From Hondaea fermentalgiana (Eukaryota > Sar > Bigyra > Thraustochytrida > Thraustochytriidae): a DNA stretch of 64,000 nucleotides. Each line of letters begins with the position of its first letter. The stretch's first letter is position 1. This document shows, in pieces, positions 49,198 to 59,617 of this stretch. The stretch spans positions 516,662 through 580,661 of the forward strand of contig NPFB01000040.1 in the NCBI GenBank assembly GCA_014084085.1, written 5' to 3'. The translations under genes were made by a program, and so were the position numbers. A model generated the notes under the pieces. That model saw nothing but the letters and a program-made list of their open reading frames with translations, did not search any database and was not told the origin of the DNA.

Positions 49198-49638
49198 TAA
49201 GCTTTGTTACATTGACAAGAGTCTCTCCTTGCACACACCCACGGTCCAAAGGTCCGCTGTATTCAAAGTTCAAAGAGCTAGCTCAAGTATCAACAGACCG
49301 CGACGACAAGCATGTAAACTCGGCGATCCTTTTCCGCCTTGGCTCGTCGCGCCCATCTTTCACCACTGCATTTTCATTTTTTATTTGAGAGACAGACAAT
49401 CCAATTCATTGTCAATCAATCCCTCGCAGCTCACCTTTCTGCCACGCGCTGCCCTTGGCCTCTTCTCGTGCAAGTTGCCTGCCTCGAGAAATGTGTGCTT
49501 CTTTCCTTCCCTTCGCCGCGGCATCTTTCCCCCAGCTGTCTGTACTGTATCGCCTCGCTCGCCTCGGGCCTTGCTTCTGGGACTCTTTCAGCAGCGTCAA
49601 AGACCAAGTTCCCAGTCGGCCGCGGCGCGTGCGTCTGG

Positions 49639-49668
49639 TCTCCTCTCCTCTCCTCTCCTCTCCTCTCG
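49639..49668. repeat. (TCTCC)n microsatellite
   Basis: About six TCTCC units. Confidence 0.9.
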
Positions 49669-49921
49669 GCTGCTCGAGACGTGCACGCGCCTCGCTGGCC
49701 GCGTCGCGGTCGCCGCGGTGTGCCGTGCCGGCGCGTTGCCTGCTCGCTCTGGCCCTCGCGAGGCGCGGCGCGAGCCCGGGCAGTGCATCGAGTGCGTCTA
49801 GTACAGCGCCTCCGTTAACCAGTTGACTTGTGTGCGCTGCTGTTCGTTCTTCTCCTCGAACAGCTGGACTCGCTCGAGCTTTTCAAGGAGGTGCTCGAGA
49901 TCAGAAAGGAAAAGCTTGGGC

Positions 49922-50021
49922 NNNNNNNNNNNNNNNNNNNNNNNNNNNNNNNNNNNNNNNNNNNNNNNNNNNNNNNNNNNNNNNNNNNNNNNNNNNNNNN
50001 NNNNNNNNNNNNNNNNNNNNN
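49922..50021. other. Assembly gap (100 N)
   Basis: 100 undetermined bases directly abutting a CAG array; the gap is probably caused by the repeat, and the length of the Gln tract of the following gene is unknown. Confidence 0.99.

Positions 50022-50070
<49 letters not shown>
50022..50070 (+). repeat. (CAG)n trinucleotide array coding for poly-Gln
   Basis: Sixteen CAG codons to the right of the gap in the kinase frame, with a second shorter CAG run at 50123-50145. Confidence 0.95.
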
Positions 50071-50075
<5 letters not shown>

Positions 50076-53000
50076 CTTCGCTCGACGACGGCGCCCGTGC
50101 CGCCGCCGCGGCGCGGGGAGAAGCAGCAGCAGCAGCAGCAGCAGCGGATGCGCAGCGCGGGCGCCATGGACACCGACTCCACTGCTGCGCGCAAGGCCGG
50201 GAACCGTCGCGTGACGAAGCTTGACGACGACGAAATCGACGACGTCGAGAACGATGACGAAAACGACGCTGTGGACGATGACGATGAAGACGAGGAGGAA
50301 GGTGATGGCGACGACGATGACGAAGACGACGACGACGACGACGACGACGACGATGGTAGCAAGGAGGATTACTCGGACGACGACGACGAGGGGTCCGAGG
50401 GCTACAAAGTTGGCGGGTACCATCGCGTCCAGATCGGGGACGTCTTCAACAAGAACTTTGTCGTGGAGGAAAAGCTTGGCTGGGGACACTTCTCGACCGT
50501 ATGGCTCGTCTTCGATCGAGAGGCCAATCGGTACGCTGCAATGAAGGTGCAAAAAAGCGCTCGGTCCTATCGCGATGCTGCCAAAGACGAAATCAAGCTG
50601 CTCAAGACCATTGCAGAAAAAGCAAGAGATCCCGAAACCGGAGCCGAGCAGAGCGACGATGTCTTTGTCGTGCAACTCATCGATCACTTCGAGCACAAGG
50701 GACCCAATGGTTTGCACATGTGCATGGTCTTCGAGGTTCTCGGGGATAATCTCTTGACTCTCATCAAGCACTACAAGTATCAAGGCATCCCTCTGCACCT
50801 CGTTCGGCAAATCACCTACCAAATGTGCGTCGCGCTGCACTACCTGCACTCGGAATGCAAGATTATTCACACCGACTTGAAACCTGAAAATGTCCTTATT
50901 GCAGGCCTTCATGGAAAGGTGGTGGACGAGCTCTTGCCGTCCTTGCCTTCGCTTCGCGCCTACGCGCGCGCCTGTGAGGCCAAGCATCTGGACGGCAAGA
51001 CGCCCGTCAAGAACCAGCGCTACCATGCAGAAGCATCCGGCCAAAGCGAGCCTAATAGCCCCGCCGCTGTCGCCGCCGCCGCCGCTGCCGCCGCTGCTGC
51101 AAAGGCAGCCACATTGGCGGTCGCCGGACGAGCTCGTACCGACACGGTCACGGCCGAGAATCAGGCTCTCTTTGCCGAAATCGCAGAGATCGAGGCCACT
51201 CTCGAAAACAATCCCGTTGACGAACACACTGGCAAACCCAAGACATCGATGAAGCCCGAAGAGCGCAAGCGTCTAAAAAAGCGTCTCAAGCGCCTTCGCG
51301 CTCGTCGTGGCAACCTTGGCTCCGACGCCGAGGAAGAAGCTGCAGCTGCTACAGCTGAAGCAGCAGCAGCAGCTGCTGCCGCGGAGGCAGCGGCAGCAGA
51401 GGCTGCAGAAAAGGCCGCCTTGGAGGCCATAAAATCAACAGCAGGCGTGAATCAGGCACAATTGAATGGACATATCAACGGCCTCGCACAGAGTTTCCAA
51501 GGGTTGGCCATTGACGGACTCGATCGTGGTGGTGGCGCATCAGGTGTGCTGGTGCGGCGACCGCCGTTGGACCCCAAGGAAGATAGCCCGATCCGCCAGT
51601 GGTACGATCACTTCATTTTGGGAAATTTCCAGCATACGCCACCAACGGCCAAAGAGCGCCGTCTCTCACGTCGACGTACTTTCTTCCTCCTCAAGGAGGA
51701 CGAGGTCGACGGAGAGCTCCCAGAGGAGTCATCGTCAATGTGGTCCGTGTCCTTTGTCGCCTCCTTTGCGGCAATGGAACGCGCATTTGGTGCGCCTTCG
51801 AACGTTCCGCGATCCATGTCGAGGTCTTCCGCTGGAGTCAGCCTCGAAGAGTCCCCGCGAGCCCTGTCGCAATGGGACATGGTGCTGTGCGAGAGCAAGT
51901 CGAAAAAGGCCGTCAAGAATGGCCGTGTCATTATCGGCGGACGAGGCGAAGCCAAACAGGACGTCTCGCAACTCACCTTTGGCACGCTGCGACACGGGTT
52001 TGCTGTGCTCGGTTGGCCCGAGCCCGAACTCACGCACGATTTGGACCGCAAAAGTATTGAATGGAATGTTTGGTGCGATGAAAACTGCCTCGAAGCAACG
52101 CTCGGCGCTCTCGAATCCGAGACAGAGATCGGCATTAACTTTGTGTGCTGCCCGCCCCTGCCAGCGGCGCTCAAATTGGAGGAGACCATGGCCATGCACG
52201 TCGCCCGCCGCTTCGCCTCTGGGGCCGCCGATCCTGGTGCGCTCATCGGAAACCCGACGCTTATGCGCGTGCTTGTCAAACTTTTCCAGCCTCCAGATCG
52301 TTACAGTCGCTCGCAGGATTTCACGGGCGTCCTCAAGGGCGTCCAGGTGCACGCTCCGACGTTGCGACCTCTACGAGACCGTCTAATGAACTTTGGCGTG
52401 GTGCCTCCGTTCCCACGGACCTCGAGAGAGCAGCGCGAGCGTGTACTGGAAATGGCGCAGGACTTTCTTGACGGCGAGTTAAGCGACATGATTTCTGTGT
52501 CAGGAGATGTAGCTTCTCAGGATAGCCTGGCCGCACTCCGAAGCAAGAGCTACAAACCGACGCCTAAACAGCGGAGCTACAGTGTTCGGTCCACACAGTC
52601 GTTTGGGGACTCGAGCTCTGGTGCCGCTGCGGGTCACGTGAGGCGCACGGGACCCAAGTCCAGCAAGGCTGGCAGCAGACGGCTTCCCTCGGCGCTGGGG
52701 ATTCGCGAGGTTGGTCTACAGGCCCCCAGTATCGACGACAAAACTCCTTCGGATATTGTTGTCAAGGTTGTAGACCTGGGCAATGCATGCTGGGTGGACA
52801 AGCACTTTTCTGAAGACATTCAAACGCGGCAATATCGATCGCCAGAGGTTATTATTGGTGCTGGCTACGACACTTCGGCCGACATTTGGTCGCTCGCTTG
52901 CGTTATCTTCGAGCTGGCTACCGGCGACCTCTTGTTCGATCCAAAGTCTGGCAATACGTACGAACGCGACGAGGACCATCTCGCGCTCATGATCGAACTG

Positions 53001-53369
53001 GTTGGTGAGATCCCCAAAGCGTTCATTTCCTCGGGCAAGGAGTCCAAGCGCTTCTTCACCCGCAAGGGCCAGTTGCGTCATATTCACAAACTCAACTATT
53101 GGCCCCTTGCCAAGGTGCTGCAGGAAAAGTACGAATTTTCAGAAAAGTCGGCCACGGAATTCGCATCTTTTTTGAATGCGATGCTCACGATTAAGCCGTC
53201 GTCGCGTGCAACGGCGCTCGAATGTATGAACCACAAATGGCTCAAGAGCAACTTGCCGCGATCCGAGAATGTCAAGGGCGGAGTAAAGACTGCCTCTGGT
53301 GGCGGGGGAAAGGCGAGCGGCGGTGGTGGTGCCTCCGGCGCGAAAGCCCATCGCAAGTCTTCGTCCTAA
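50022..53369 (+). CDS. SRPK-type serine/arginine-protein kinase with long spacer (5' end lost in gap)
   Basis: The frame is open from the gap; the first visible ATGs are 50148 and 50166, after a poly-Gln run, so the true start is unresolved. Order: poly-Gln, a long Asp/Glu tract (nt ~50222-50395), then the kinase N-lobe with LGWGHFSTVWLV (Gly loop), AAMKV (Lys), HTDLKPENVL (catalytic Asp). A ~600-residue spacer (nt ~50905-52740) interrupts the kinase. The C-lobe resumes with VVDLGNACW (the SRPK version of DFG), QYRSPEVIIG, DIWSLACVIFELATGD and NHKWLKSNL. SRPKs phosphorylate SR splicing factors, and the spacer controls nuclear-cytoplasmic distribution. This spacer holds Ala-rich helices and an ordered-looking segment (nt ~51560-52480), far longer than in animal SRPKs. 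Confidence 0.9.
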
Positions 53370-53936
53370 TTTCTGAAATGAACGAAGAGGGGAATATATG
53401 ATTTGTAGTAGGTCAGTCATGCTTTTATTGTTCGTTGGTTTGTTTGTTTTTGGTGTGGAGGGGGTCCGGACGGATAATGATTCACTGTTTTATATCAAAG
53501 CTCGACGCATTGCATCATGTTGCTGACAGTGAATTGAATCTCGTGCAATTTGTTACTATACGAAAGTGAACACCAGTTTTGAAGGAAGGGGGCAGCGTGC
53601 GAGATGCGAACTGGACTGTAAGCTGCACAGCTCTGATAAGATTCTCATTGTTAATGTTCCTGCGGTTGGGCTCTCCTCCTCGAGAGACCTTCTTGCGAGC
53701 TATGACTGATCTATTCGTTCTCAAACCTTTTATTTCCAATCTCTGCCTTTCCCGGTTTTCAAGAAGAATGGATGAAGGAAAAAAAAATAGAGCGGTCACT
53801 TTTAGCTTTTTTGCAAAAAGAGAAATAAATGCGCGTGAGGCTTGTGAAGACCAAAAGTAGATTCGGTGGGCCTCAGTGAATAATAAAGTGAAAGTGCTTG
53901 AGCGATCGATGCACGTACGCCGCTATACACCGTGGT
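53370..53936. other. Convergent 3' intergenic region
   Basis: 567 bp between the kinase gene (+) and the RWD-like gene (-). AT-rich, no supported ORF. Confidence 0.45.
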
Positions 53937-55448
53937 TCACATCCCGAGAAAATCCTCAACCTCTTGCATTTCACGCTTGACGGCCTGAGACTTGGAGTAG
54001 GCAAGCTCTCGCTTCTTGGGGTCGTTTTCGAATTCGGGATGCTCGACAATGGCACCATTGCACGCGGGGCGAGGACAAGGCTTTGGAAAGGGCGGTGTCT
54101 CCATGAATATCTTGAGTTCAGAATAAATCCACCAACAGCCGCAGCTCGGTACGCGCGTGGGCCGGTCCTTGCGGCGGCGATTGATGAGCTCCTGAGCCTT
54201 TGCGGGGTCCGCAGGGAAAACAGCTTTGTCCGAGACAAGCGACTTTTCTTTGGGAAGGCGGAAGATGAAGCCCCGCGTGAGAAATTCAACGACCGCGCGA
54301 ATGCACCGCTGAGGGCCAAGGTCCTCCTGGCCAGTGACTCTGCGCCATTCGCGAAGTTGCTCTTCCTCGGCCACCGCGGCTTCAGCCTCTTCGCGAGCGC
54401 GCTCCTTTTCGAACTCTTGCTTGGTGAGTTTGCGCAACTCGCGGCGCGCGGCGCGACGTACTTGCGTGCTGTGCAGGTACATGTGTAGTTGCTTATTGTA
54501 CGAGGCATTGACTTCTTGCAAGTCGTTGGCCTTTTTCAGAAAGTTGACGTCGTGTTTGATGTCTTTGAGGTGAGCCGAGGTCATTTTCACGTCTCGCTTT
54601 GTGCCAGGCTTTTGTGGCGGCGCAATGAGGCGGTCGGCAACTACTGTTGTCGACTGCTGCACGGCCCGCTCAACGCTGACACCGATGGAGCACTTGCGAG
54701 CGATCTCTCGCGCCTGAAGTAGAAAAACGGTGTGCACGGTTGGCGGAAAGCTGCATTTCTTCATCTCCACCTCGAGCGGAGACGCAGGATATTCGTCTGG
54801 CACCGTGACGACCGCGCGCATCATGTACTTTCCGCACGTGGCCTTGAGCTTGAGTGTTCCGGCCTCATCATTGACAGCAATGGTCAGGTCTGGGATCTCT
54901 TTGGCGAGCGCCAGGGTCTGACGGACCTCCGGAGTGGCCCATAGCAGTTTGTTCTCGTGGATCATTTCGTCAACATAGGCATAGAATGCGGCGACATGGG
55001 GCCGTCCGCGGACGCCAAGGCCGTCCTGGTCGGCTGGTTTCTCAAGCTTTTCGCGGAACATGGCCTGCAGCTTTTCAACGAGCTTGGCCGGCAAGGTGTC
55101 GCTCTGCACTTCTACGTGGAGCGGATCCGAAGGGTAGTTGTCTGAAAATTGCACGTGCAACATGAGTCGCCGATATGCCGTCTTGTGGCAGACAAGCTTG
55201 GCAAAGTCTTCTGTGAAGGTTTTCAAATGGTGCGCGTGAATGACATCTTTCAGATCCTCGCGGTCACGAGCGATGGCCGCTTCGCGCGTCCAAGGACCTT
55301 CAGCTGGGGACGATGTCTCGTGAGGAGTTGTTGCTGCTGGTTGCGGTGGTTGCGGTGTGGCCGCTTCTGCTGTTGCGGGGGCGGGCGCCTCTGCGGCAGC
55401 TGAAAGAGCGGCCGCCGCAGCAGGCGACGTGCTCGCTTCGTCTCCCAT
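53937..55448 (-). CDS. RWD-like domain protein with C-terminal Cys motif
   Basis: The ATG at 55448 (MGDEASTSP) is the first in frame; the open frame upstream lacks ATG. The product is ~503 aa. An Ala/Pro-rich disordered leader (~1-50) is followed by two alpha+beta modules that resemble RWD/UBC-like folds: IARDREDLKDVIH, YRRLMLHVQFSDNYPSDPL and later LKLKATCGKYMMRAVVTVPDEYPASPLEVEMKKCSFP. A coiled-coil stretch (KLTKQEFEKERAREEAE) leads to a Cys-containing C-terminus (CGCWWIYSEL, PPFPKPCPRPACNG, ending REMQEVEDFLGM) that looks like a degenerate zinc ribbon or RING remnant. RWD domains mediate protein contacts in ubiquitin, SUMO and translation-control pathways. The domain call is from pattern only. 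Confidence 0.72.
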   Translation of the reverse strand: MGDEASTSPAAAAALSAAAEAPAPATAEAATPQPPQPAATTPHETSSPAEGPWTREAAIARDREDLKDVIHAHHLKTFTEDFAKLVCHKTAYRRLMLHVQFSDNYPSDPLHVEVQSDTLPAKLVEKLQAMFREKLEKPADQDGLGVRGRPHVAAFYAYVDEMIHENKLLWATPEVRQTLALAKEIPDLTIAVNDEAGTLKLKATCGKYMMRAVVTVPDEYPASPLEVEMKKCSFPPTVHTVFLLQAREIARKCSIGVSVERAVQQSTTVVADRLIAPPQKPGTKRDVKMTSAHLKDIKHDVNFLKKANDLQEVNASYNKQLHMYLHSTQVRRAARRELRKLTKQEFEKERAREEAEAAVAEEEQLREWRRVTGQEDLGPQRCIRAVVEFLTRGFIFRLPKEKSLVSDKAVFPADPAKAQELINRRRKDRPTRVPSCGCWWIYSELKIFMETPPFPKPCPRPACNGAIVEHPEFENDPKKRELAYSKSQAVKREMQEVEDFLGM

Positions 55449-55830
55449 CCCCTTTGCCTTTTGGCTCGGTTGGCCACTCTTTCGCGCGCGCTTGGGGACG
55501 GTCACCACGGGAGAGGGCAACACCGCAGCACGGCGAACGAGGTCGCGGCGGTCGCCCCCTGCGCCCCTCGTGTCTTTGTCTCTTGTGTCTTGCGGACGCC
55601 GCGCTCTTTCTCTTTGGAGTTTTGCCACGGGACGGATCGATTTTTGTGTTTGGTTTTGACGGCGTGTTTGCGCTGCGTCCAAAGGCAGAATGCACAAGCA
55701 AAGCTAACGAGCAAAGCACTTTGTTTACAAAGACAATAGCCCGTGCGCGCACGTGGCTGGCGCTTGCTCTTGCTGTCTTTTTTACTAGGCCTAATTTCTT
55801 TATTTTTTTATTTTTTTTTATTTTGAAAAG
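55449..55830. other. Intergenic region
   Basis: 382 bp. Ends in a T-rich stretch and AAAAG that looks like the acceptor of an intron belonging to the RPC9-like locus; the short first exon was not identified. Confidence 0.4.
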
Positions 55831-56323
55831 GCGCTGCTAGAGACGTACGAGGAGATCGCGAGGCAGTGCAGCATAGACAGCGTAGCCTCGCTGCGAGACC
55901 TGACGCACGCGCGGTGGATCTGTGAGACGGTTCACACGACTCTGCGTGGCGAGGAGCAATTCTCGTTTGAGAACTTACAGGCCTTTATTTAGAAGACCCG
56001 GTCAAAGTTTGGCCTGACGAAGATGACCAAGTCCGAGTGGTTACAGCTCGTCAACCTTCGGCCCTTGGAATCTGGTGCTTTTGACGCGGTATGTTTGTTA
56101 TTTCGCTTGTTGGCAAAGTGTGCATATGAATTATGAAAAGGTGAATGACTAATCGAAGTTCGACCGAAACGCGAAACTTAGATGGTCAACGAGGCTCCGA
56201 CGCGATTTCCGGAAGGAAATCTACGACGCAGAGGGAGAGAATTTGCTGTTGGAGCTTATTCGGACGACCTTTCATAGTAGTGAGGCTGGGAAGGACGCCA
56301 CGGGCGACGCCATGGAGACCTGA
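55831..56323 (+). pseudogene. RNA polymerase III subunit RPC9 (CRCP)-like, broken copy
   Basis: The exon starting at 55831 follows a T-rich acceptor. It reads ALLETYEEIARQC, then FSFENLQAFI, an in-frame TAG at 55990-55992, then KTRSKFGLTKMTKSEWLQL, VNLRPLESGAFDA up to a GTATGT donor (56089). The intron ends at ...AAACTTAG. The next exon gives MVNEAPTRFPE and then needs a one-base shift to continue as KEIYDAEGENLLLELIRTTF, ending at the TGA at 56321. The order ALL-x-YE, LTKxExLQLxNxRP, MVExxxxRF, LLxLI is that of RPC9/CRCP, the HRDC-like partner of RPC8 in Pol III. A premature stop plus a frameshift mark a pseudogene or two assembly errors; RPC9 is essential, so an intact copy is expected elsewhere. 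Confidence 0.65.
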
Positions 56324-56895
56324 GCTTGTTTTTTTTTTCTTCCTCTCCTCAAAAAGTAAGACGACGTCATGGCCCTCTTTAGCTGTCCTTATTGGGTTTG
56401 GATCTCATCGTTCAATGCACGTTGCACGAGGGCAAGCAGACTCTCTCTCTCTCTCTGGGAAGACAAGTCAACACTTCTCGAAGAGGTGATGGAGGGAGAA
56501 TACATTGATGGTTCGTCTGGAAGGAGCACAAACGGGACAAAGCGGGCCTCTGCTTTTCATATGCCGTCATCGCATGATGGCGCAAATGTAGAAGGCGTGT
56601 GAGTTCATGCAGAAGCGCGTATGGCACAAGGACTGTTTCTTGGGGGCGGGGAGAAAAAGTTCATGGGTGGAGTCCGTCGGCGGCATCTGCGGACACGCCA
56701 ATGCAAGTATGTAAGTGCCTTGCTGATGCGCGGCGCGTGTTCTGGAAGAAAAGTCAAATCGACGAAGATTTGGCGTGGCTTAATTGTAATATTCTGAGTC
56801 GGTTCAGCGTTGAAAGAAAATCATTCACTTTGATTGTCCCCGCTGTTTAGGCTTGAGAAACTTTGAACTTTGATTAGACTTTTACCTCGTTCATT
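56324..56895. other. Convergent 3' intergenic region
   Basis: 572 bp between the RPC9-like locus (+) and the LRR gene (-). Several 40-80-codon open stretches occur on the plus strand (56369-56602, 56599-56850), but none shows a motif or a consistent splice pattern. Confidence 0.35.
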
Positions 56896-58167
56896 CTATC
56901 TGATAACCTCAGCATACTTGACAGAGTCAGAGTCATCCAGCATGGAAGCCATCGGAACAGCCACAGCAGTACACCCGGCGTTGCGAGCGTCAAAACTCTC
57001 CTCGAGAGAATCAAGAGAAGAAGGTATTTTAGAGAAGGTAACCGTTGTATGTTGCCACGCACAGCCATTTCCTCCTGAGCACAATAGCACCCCAAAGGAT
57101 GAGGACACCACAAGTATGCAATAGGTTTTTAGGGAGATAGTGCCTTCTTCTTCATCATCATCTGTCCAAGGGTATGGTGTCGGTTGCCACGTGGGCGCAT
57201 TGGTTGGCGAGGACGTGACGCACTCGAGGAACTCTGAAGAGCCCTCCTGATAAGGCAGGTCAGTATAATTGACTTCGAAAGGGTTTCCAGATATGTTTCT
57301 GTGTGACTCGTTCGCAATTGTTAGAATTTCATGAACCCTGCAAGCTGTACATTTCCAAGCAAAAAATGAGAGCGACGTACGCGTAGGTAAGCTGTGTCAG
57401 CAAGGTTAGGCTGCATGGTAGAAGAGTGATTTGGTTGTTGGCAATGTTCCTGTGTCGAGGCAAAAAAAATAATGTCTCGGTCAACTTGACGTCAGAAATC
57501 TCCATTCCATTTGCTGCTTTGCTCGTCTTGCATGCAGCACGTACAAAGAAGTCAGCAATTCCAGGTATCCTAGACCGCTAGGGATTGCGGAGATCAGATT
57601 TGCTTCGAGGTTGCTGAGGAGCCACCAGCAGAGGTCAGTAAGCACCTCGAATGAGAAAGAAAATCTCGCGCTGCACGCAGGGACTTACAGATACTGCAGT
57701 TGAGTGAGCTGTGAGATGCTCTCTGGAAGGGAAGTGAGCTCGTTGTTCTGCGCGAAGCTGTGATACCTTTTGTCAGATGACGTGAGCGTGCCAATACTTT
57801 TACAATCAAACGCACATGGTCCTGAGATTGGCAAGTCCGGAAATCGATACCGGCAGGGAAGTGAGGCTGTTATTGTAGATGATTCTGTTCGGAGCAAACA
57901 TGAGTGAGTTCATCTGTGACGATGGCAAAATCCAGACATTATCGACCACCCCTCTTTGACGAACAGGTTCTGAAGGCTCGGAAGACCAGCGAGCGGCCAT
58001 GGCAGATTCGAGTCGTCGAGTGAGGTCAACCCTTGCGAGTGGCAATCTAGCACGAGGCTGGAAAAGCTGCACGGAGAGGGCGTGCACTCGCACTCGCCAT
58101 TGACCCCTGACGACGACGCTGCCGCCACCACCGCCACTGCTACCGCCACCGCCGCGCGCACGATCAT
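56896..58167 (-). CDS. Secreted or surface leucine-rich-repeat protein, one exon per repeat
   Basis: Six exons read by eye: 58167-57965, 57884-57816, 57757-57689, 57613-57545, 57449-57381, 57298-56896. All five introns are phase 2 with GT donors (GTAAGT, GTACGT and variants) and AG acceptors; exons 2-5 are each exactly 69 nt, one 23-residue LRR. The ~293-aa product starts with a signal peptide (MIVRAAVAVAVAVVAAAS) and a Cys-rich cap (CECTPSPCSF), then repeats LTSLPVSISGLANLRTI, LTSLPESISQLTQLQYL, ISAIPSGLGYLELLTSL, ITLLPCSLTLLTQLTYA. The last exon gives ISGNPFEVNYTDLPYQ, an acidic linker and a weakly hydrophobic stretch (TYCILVVSSSFGVLLCSG) before the tail. Ligand-binding or adhesion role is likely. 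Confidence 0.85.
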
Positions 58168-58861
58168 TGTTGCTCTGTGTGCACGCGCGGCCAGCTGCAG
58201 CTGCAGGCTGCTCGATATGGCGCGTGCGCCGATTTTTCGCTGCAACACAAAAACTTTTCGAGTGCAATCTAGATCTTGCATCAACTTGTAAGAAAAACCC
58301 GGAAAAAGAAACAAACAAACAAACAAACAAACGTTAGAAAAGTTCCCGAGAGGGGTTTTGCAAGAAAGAGGGGTGGGTGTTAGTTTCTGAGGCGACCTTA
58401 TTCGAAGTTTTGGAAAAGTTCTTATTGCTGCTTTTGTTAGAAAAAATTGCCTAACCGGCCAAGGACCGCGTCCAACTGGCTACGTTGTGCGGAACCCAAT
58501 CTAATAAACTAAGAGTGTCTTACTGTGAACTATAGACGACAGGCACGTGACTGCAGCCTGCGAGAAGAACACCCCTCGGAAAAGCCAACGAAAAAAGCAC
58601 CAAAAGTAGGTCTAGGCCTAGTCCTGGGCCTAGCAGTAAACTGTTGGCGCGTGCACGTGTGCAGAAACGTTATTGCGCGCGTCCAGAGCAGTAGCAGCAA
58701 ACACCCTTTGGCCAACGCGACGCTCACACGCCGAGCTCGTTGTGAAAGCGTGCGGGCGGACACCAAGCTCGACAGAGGGAAGAGAGCGAGCGCATAGCGC
58801 GAGCGCGCTGGGCCTTGCTGATCGGATCGGACGTGCGCAACGACGAGGCAACCTGGAAAAG
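58168..58861. other. Divergent intergenic region
   Basis: 694 bp between the LRR gene (-) and the PH-like gene (+). Carries an (AAAC)n run at 58309-58332 and the short dispersed motif at 58486-58522. Confidence 0.45.
58486..58522. repeat. Short dispersed motif shared with the transposon at 37674-37707
   Basis: TGTGCGGAACCCAATCTA followed by TAAGAGTGTCTTA here; the copy inside the transposon has TGTGCGAAACCCAATCTA and TAAGAGTCTCTTA. Both end in a short palindrome. Confidence 0.6.
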
Positions 58862-59617
58862 ATGACGGCAAAAGATGCGGCTCGCGCAGAATGGGAGGCG
58901 TACTCTTGGGACGTACTACAAGAAGTCGCAGGCCAAGCGAAGGTCCAAAAGATCTATGTAAGCCGCGTTTACCCTCTGAAATTTTGGAAAGCGTTCTGTA
59001 GCTATATCCCGTGGCTACTTATCAGTTTAGGACTTGCGGGCGTTCTTCTCTGGGGGGCACCAAAAATTGGCTATTTTGGATTACTTTTTGCTTTCGGTTC
59101 TTTCATACTCATCACGTTCTCCCTTGCAGATGTCTTTGATTTCATATGTCGGACCCAAAAATACATGGAGTTCATAGGCTTTTCGAATCACGAGCTCGTC
59201 ATCGTGTATGGCACATTGAAGACTGGACCTTGTAAACTTCTTCAGGTTCCTTTTGATCGAATCCGCTCTATTTCTCTTGATATGAAGCACACGGATGCCG
59301 TGAGCATCACTTTTACGAGTTCGGCAGATTCATTGGGCAAAGTCATTCTATGTCCTGATGAACCCGAAGAGTTTGTGAGGGATCTAGAAAGTGAGGCACC
59401 CTTTGTTCAGAACCAGGAAGCTCCCACCTCCAACGGCCCGCGCATAGCGGCAACGCGCGATGATGTGGTTGTCATTCCCTTCGTATCGACCACGCCATAC
59501 CCAGCTTGGAGTAACGCGGCCTTATATAGGCCTGCTGGTGCGCTGAATTTTGTATCTTCCGACAACGAAGGTGGGAACGCAGGCGGTGGCGGCGATGGTG
59601 GGGATGGTGGTGGCTGA
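58862..59617 (+). CDS. Two-helix membrane protein with PH-like domain
   Basis: The ATG at 58862 (MTAKDAARAEW) is preferred over upstream near-cognate starts. The product is 251 aa. Two adjacent membrane helices (IPWLLISLGLAGVLLWGA; FGLLFAFGSFILITFSLAD) are followed by a beta-rich segment (YMEFIGFSNHELVIVYGTL, VPFDRIRSISLDMKHTDA, AVSITFTSS, EEFVRDLES) laid out like the bacterial-type PH (bPH2/YdbT-like) domain. A proline-containing linker and a Gly/Asp-rich tail (GGGGDGGDGGG) end it. No catalytic motif. Likely a small endomembrane or plasma-membrane protein of unknown function; the PH-like call is tentative. Confidence 0.72.
   Translation: MTAKDAARAEWEAYSWDVLQEVAGQAKVQKIYVSRVYPLKFWKAFCSYIPWLLISLGLAGVLLWGAPKIGYFGLLFAFGSFILITFSLADVFDFICRTQKYMEFIGFSNHELVIVYGTLKTGPCKLLQVPFDRIRSISLDMKHTDAVSITFTSSADSLGKVILCPDEPEEFVRDLESEAPFVQNQEAPTSNGPRIAATRDDVVVIPFVSTTPYPAWSNAALYRPAGALNFVSSDNEGGNAGGGGDGGDGGG

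Larger units (their letters stand above)
49198..50021. other. Intergenic region and gap before the SRPK-type gene
   Basis: Contains a (CTCTC)-type repeat at 49639-49668. Just before the gap, a pyrimidine tract ending in AACAG (49861) is followed by an open stretch LDSLELFKEVLEIRKEKLG, which could be an exon of the kinase gene or of another gene hidden in the gap. Confidence 0.4.

Noticed and set aside
49815..51227. 470-codon minus-strand ORF with long Val/Leu runs
   Set aside because: Antisense to the poly-Gln and poly-Asp coding parts of the kinase gene; hydrophobic runs come from reversed acidic codons, and it spans the N gap.
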